The notes under the pieces: model-generated | The model's input: only the letters and a program-made list of their open reading frames with translations | Databases searched by the model: none | What the model was told of the DNA's origin: nothing | From: Thiohalobacter sp. | GTDB taxonomy: Bacteria > Pseudomonadota > Gammaproteobacteria > DSM-19610 | Direction of reading: 5' to 3' | Length of the DNA stretch: 6,945 bases | Assembly: GCA_027010005.1 (NCBI GenBank) | Contig: JALVCM010000482.1 | Span: 1 to 6,945, forward strand | In this document: in pieces, positions 6,834 through 6,945 of the stretch | Position numbering within the stretch: the stretch's first letter is position 1 | Layout of the letters: each line of letters begins with the position of its first letter | Position numbers and translations under genes: made by a program

Positions 6834-6945
6834 ATGCTGCTGGGGGTCGACACAGGCGGTACTTTTACCGATTTTGTCTGTTTTGAGGACGGTCGGTTTC
6901 GTACCCATAAAGTGCTGTCGACACCTGATGCCCCCGAACACGCTA
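6834..6945 (+). CDS. Hydantoinase/5-oxoprolinase family protein, N-terminal fragment (runs off right edge)
   Basis: Only 37 codons are visible. They begin MLLGVDTGGTFTDFVCFEDG and go on to HKVLSTPDAPEHA, the typical first phosphate-binding block (GVDTGGTFTD) and following strand of the hydantoinase A/5-oxoprolinase superfamily. These enzymes cleave cyclic amides such as 5-oxoproline, hydantoins or N-methylhydantoin with ATP; acetone and acetophenone carboxylase subunits belong to the same superfamily. The fragment is too short to choose between them. The ATG fits the family start exactly and lies 8 nt after the sensor-cyclase stop, with no terminator in between and no strong Shine-Dalgarno. 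It is therefore probably read from the same transcript. Confidence 0.85.
   Translation, partial: MLLGVDTGGTFTDFVCFEDGRFRTHKVLSTPDAPEHA

Noticed and set aside
1..6945. Mobile element, prophage, CRISPR, toxin-antitoxin or RNA gene
   Set aside because: The window is filled by chromosomal-type genes with no gap over 300 bases. I saw no transposase, terminal or tandem repeat array, or tRNA-like fold.

Overview
The window is a compact, almost fully coding stretch of a moderately GC-rich bacterial chromosome. Gene families, protein sequence character and a mostly short-gap, same-strand layout suggest a free-living Proteobacterium, most likely a gammaproteobacterium. That placement is inferred from the look of the proteins, not from a search. 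I see no mobile element, tRNA, rRNA, CRISPR array or long non-coding region.

Layout. Positions 1-929 (+) hold the C-terminal part of a gamma-glutamyltransferase whose 5' end lies off the left edge. It runs tail-to-tail into mutM/fpg (898-1713, -), with the two coding regions overlapping by 32 bp. mutM is the last gene of a tightly packed minus-strand operon. Read in the direction of transcription, the operon is: ABC ATPase (start about 5692), ABC-2 permease (4721), GldG-type auxiliary protein (3961), DUF4340 membrane-anchored protein (2591), mutM (1713). The junctions are a 1-nt overlap and gaps of 4, 8 and 29 nt. The first four form the Gld-like ABC module known in many non-gliding bacteria, probably an envelope export or remodelling complex of unknown substrate.

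A short divergent intergenic region (about 5693-5757) separates this operon from a plus-strand gene at 5758-6825. That gene encodes a globin-coupled sensor diguanylate cyclase with an apparent proximal heme histidine, an intact GGEEF active site and an intact RxxD inhibitory site. Eight bases after it, at 6834, begins the N-terminus of a hydantoinase/5-oxoprolinase family protein that runs off the right edge.

How the genes may work together. The ABC module and the heme-sensor cyclase share a divergent control region, which allows shared regulation but does not prove it. The window is bracketed by two families that can act in the gamma-glutamyl cycle (gamma-glutamyltransferase and oxoprolinase-type). 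The right-hand one may be co-transcribed with the oxygen/c-di-GMP sensor. Nothing here is clearly an undescribed system. The least understood parts are the substrate of the ABC/GldG/DUF4340 complex and the sensor-oxoprolinase pairing.
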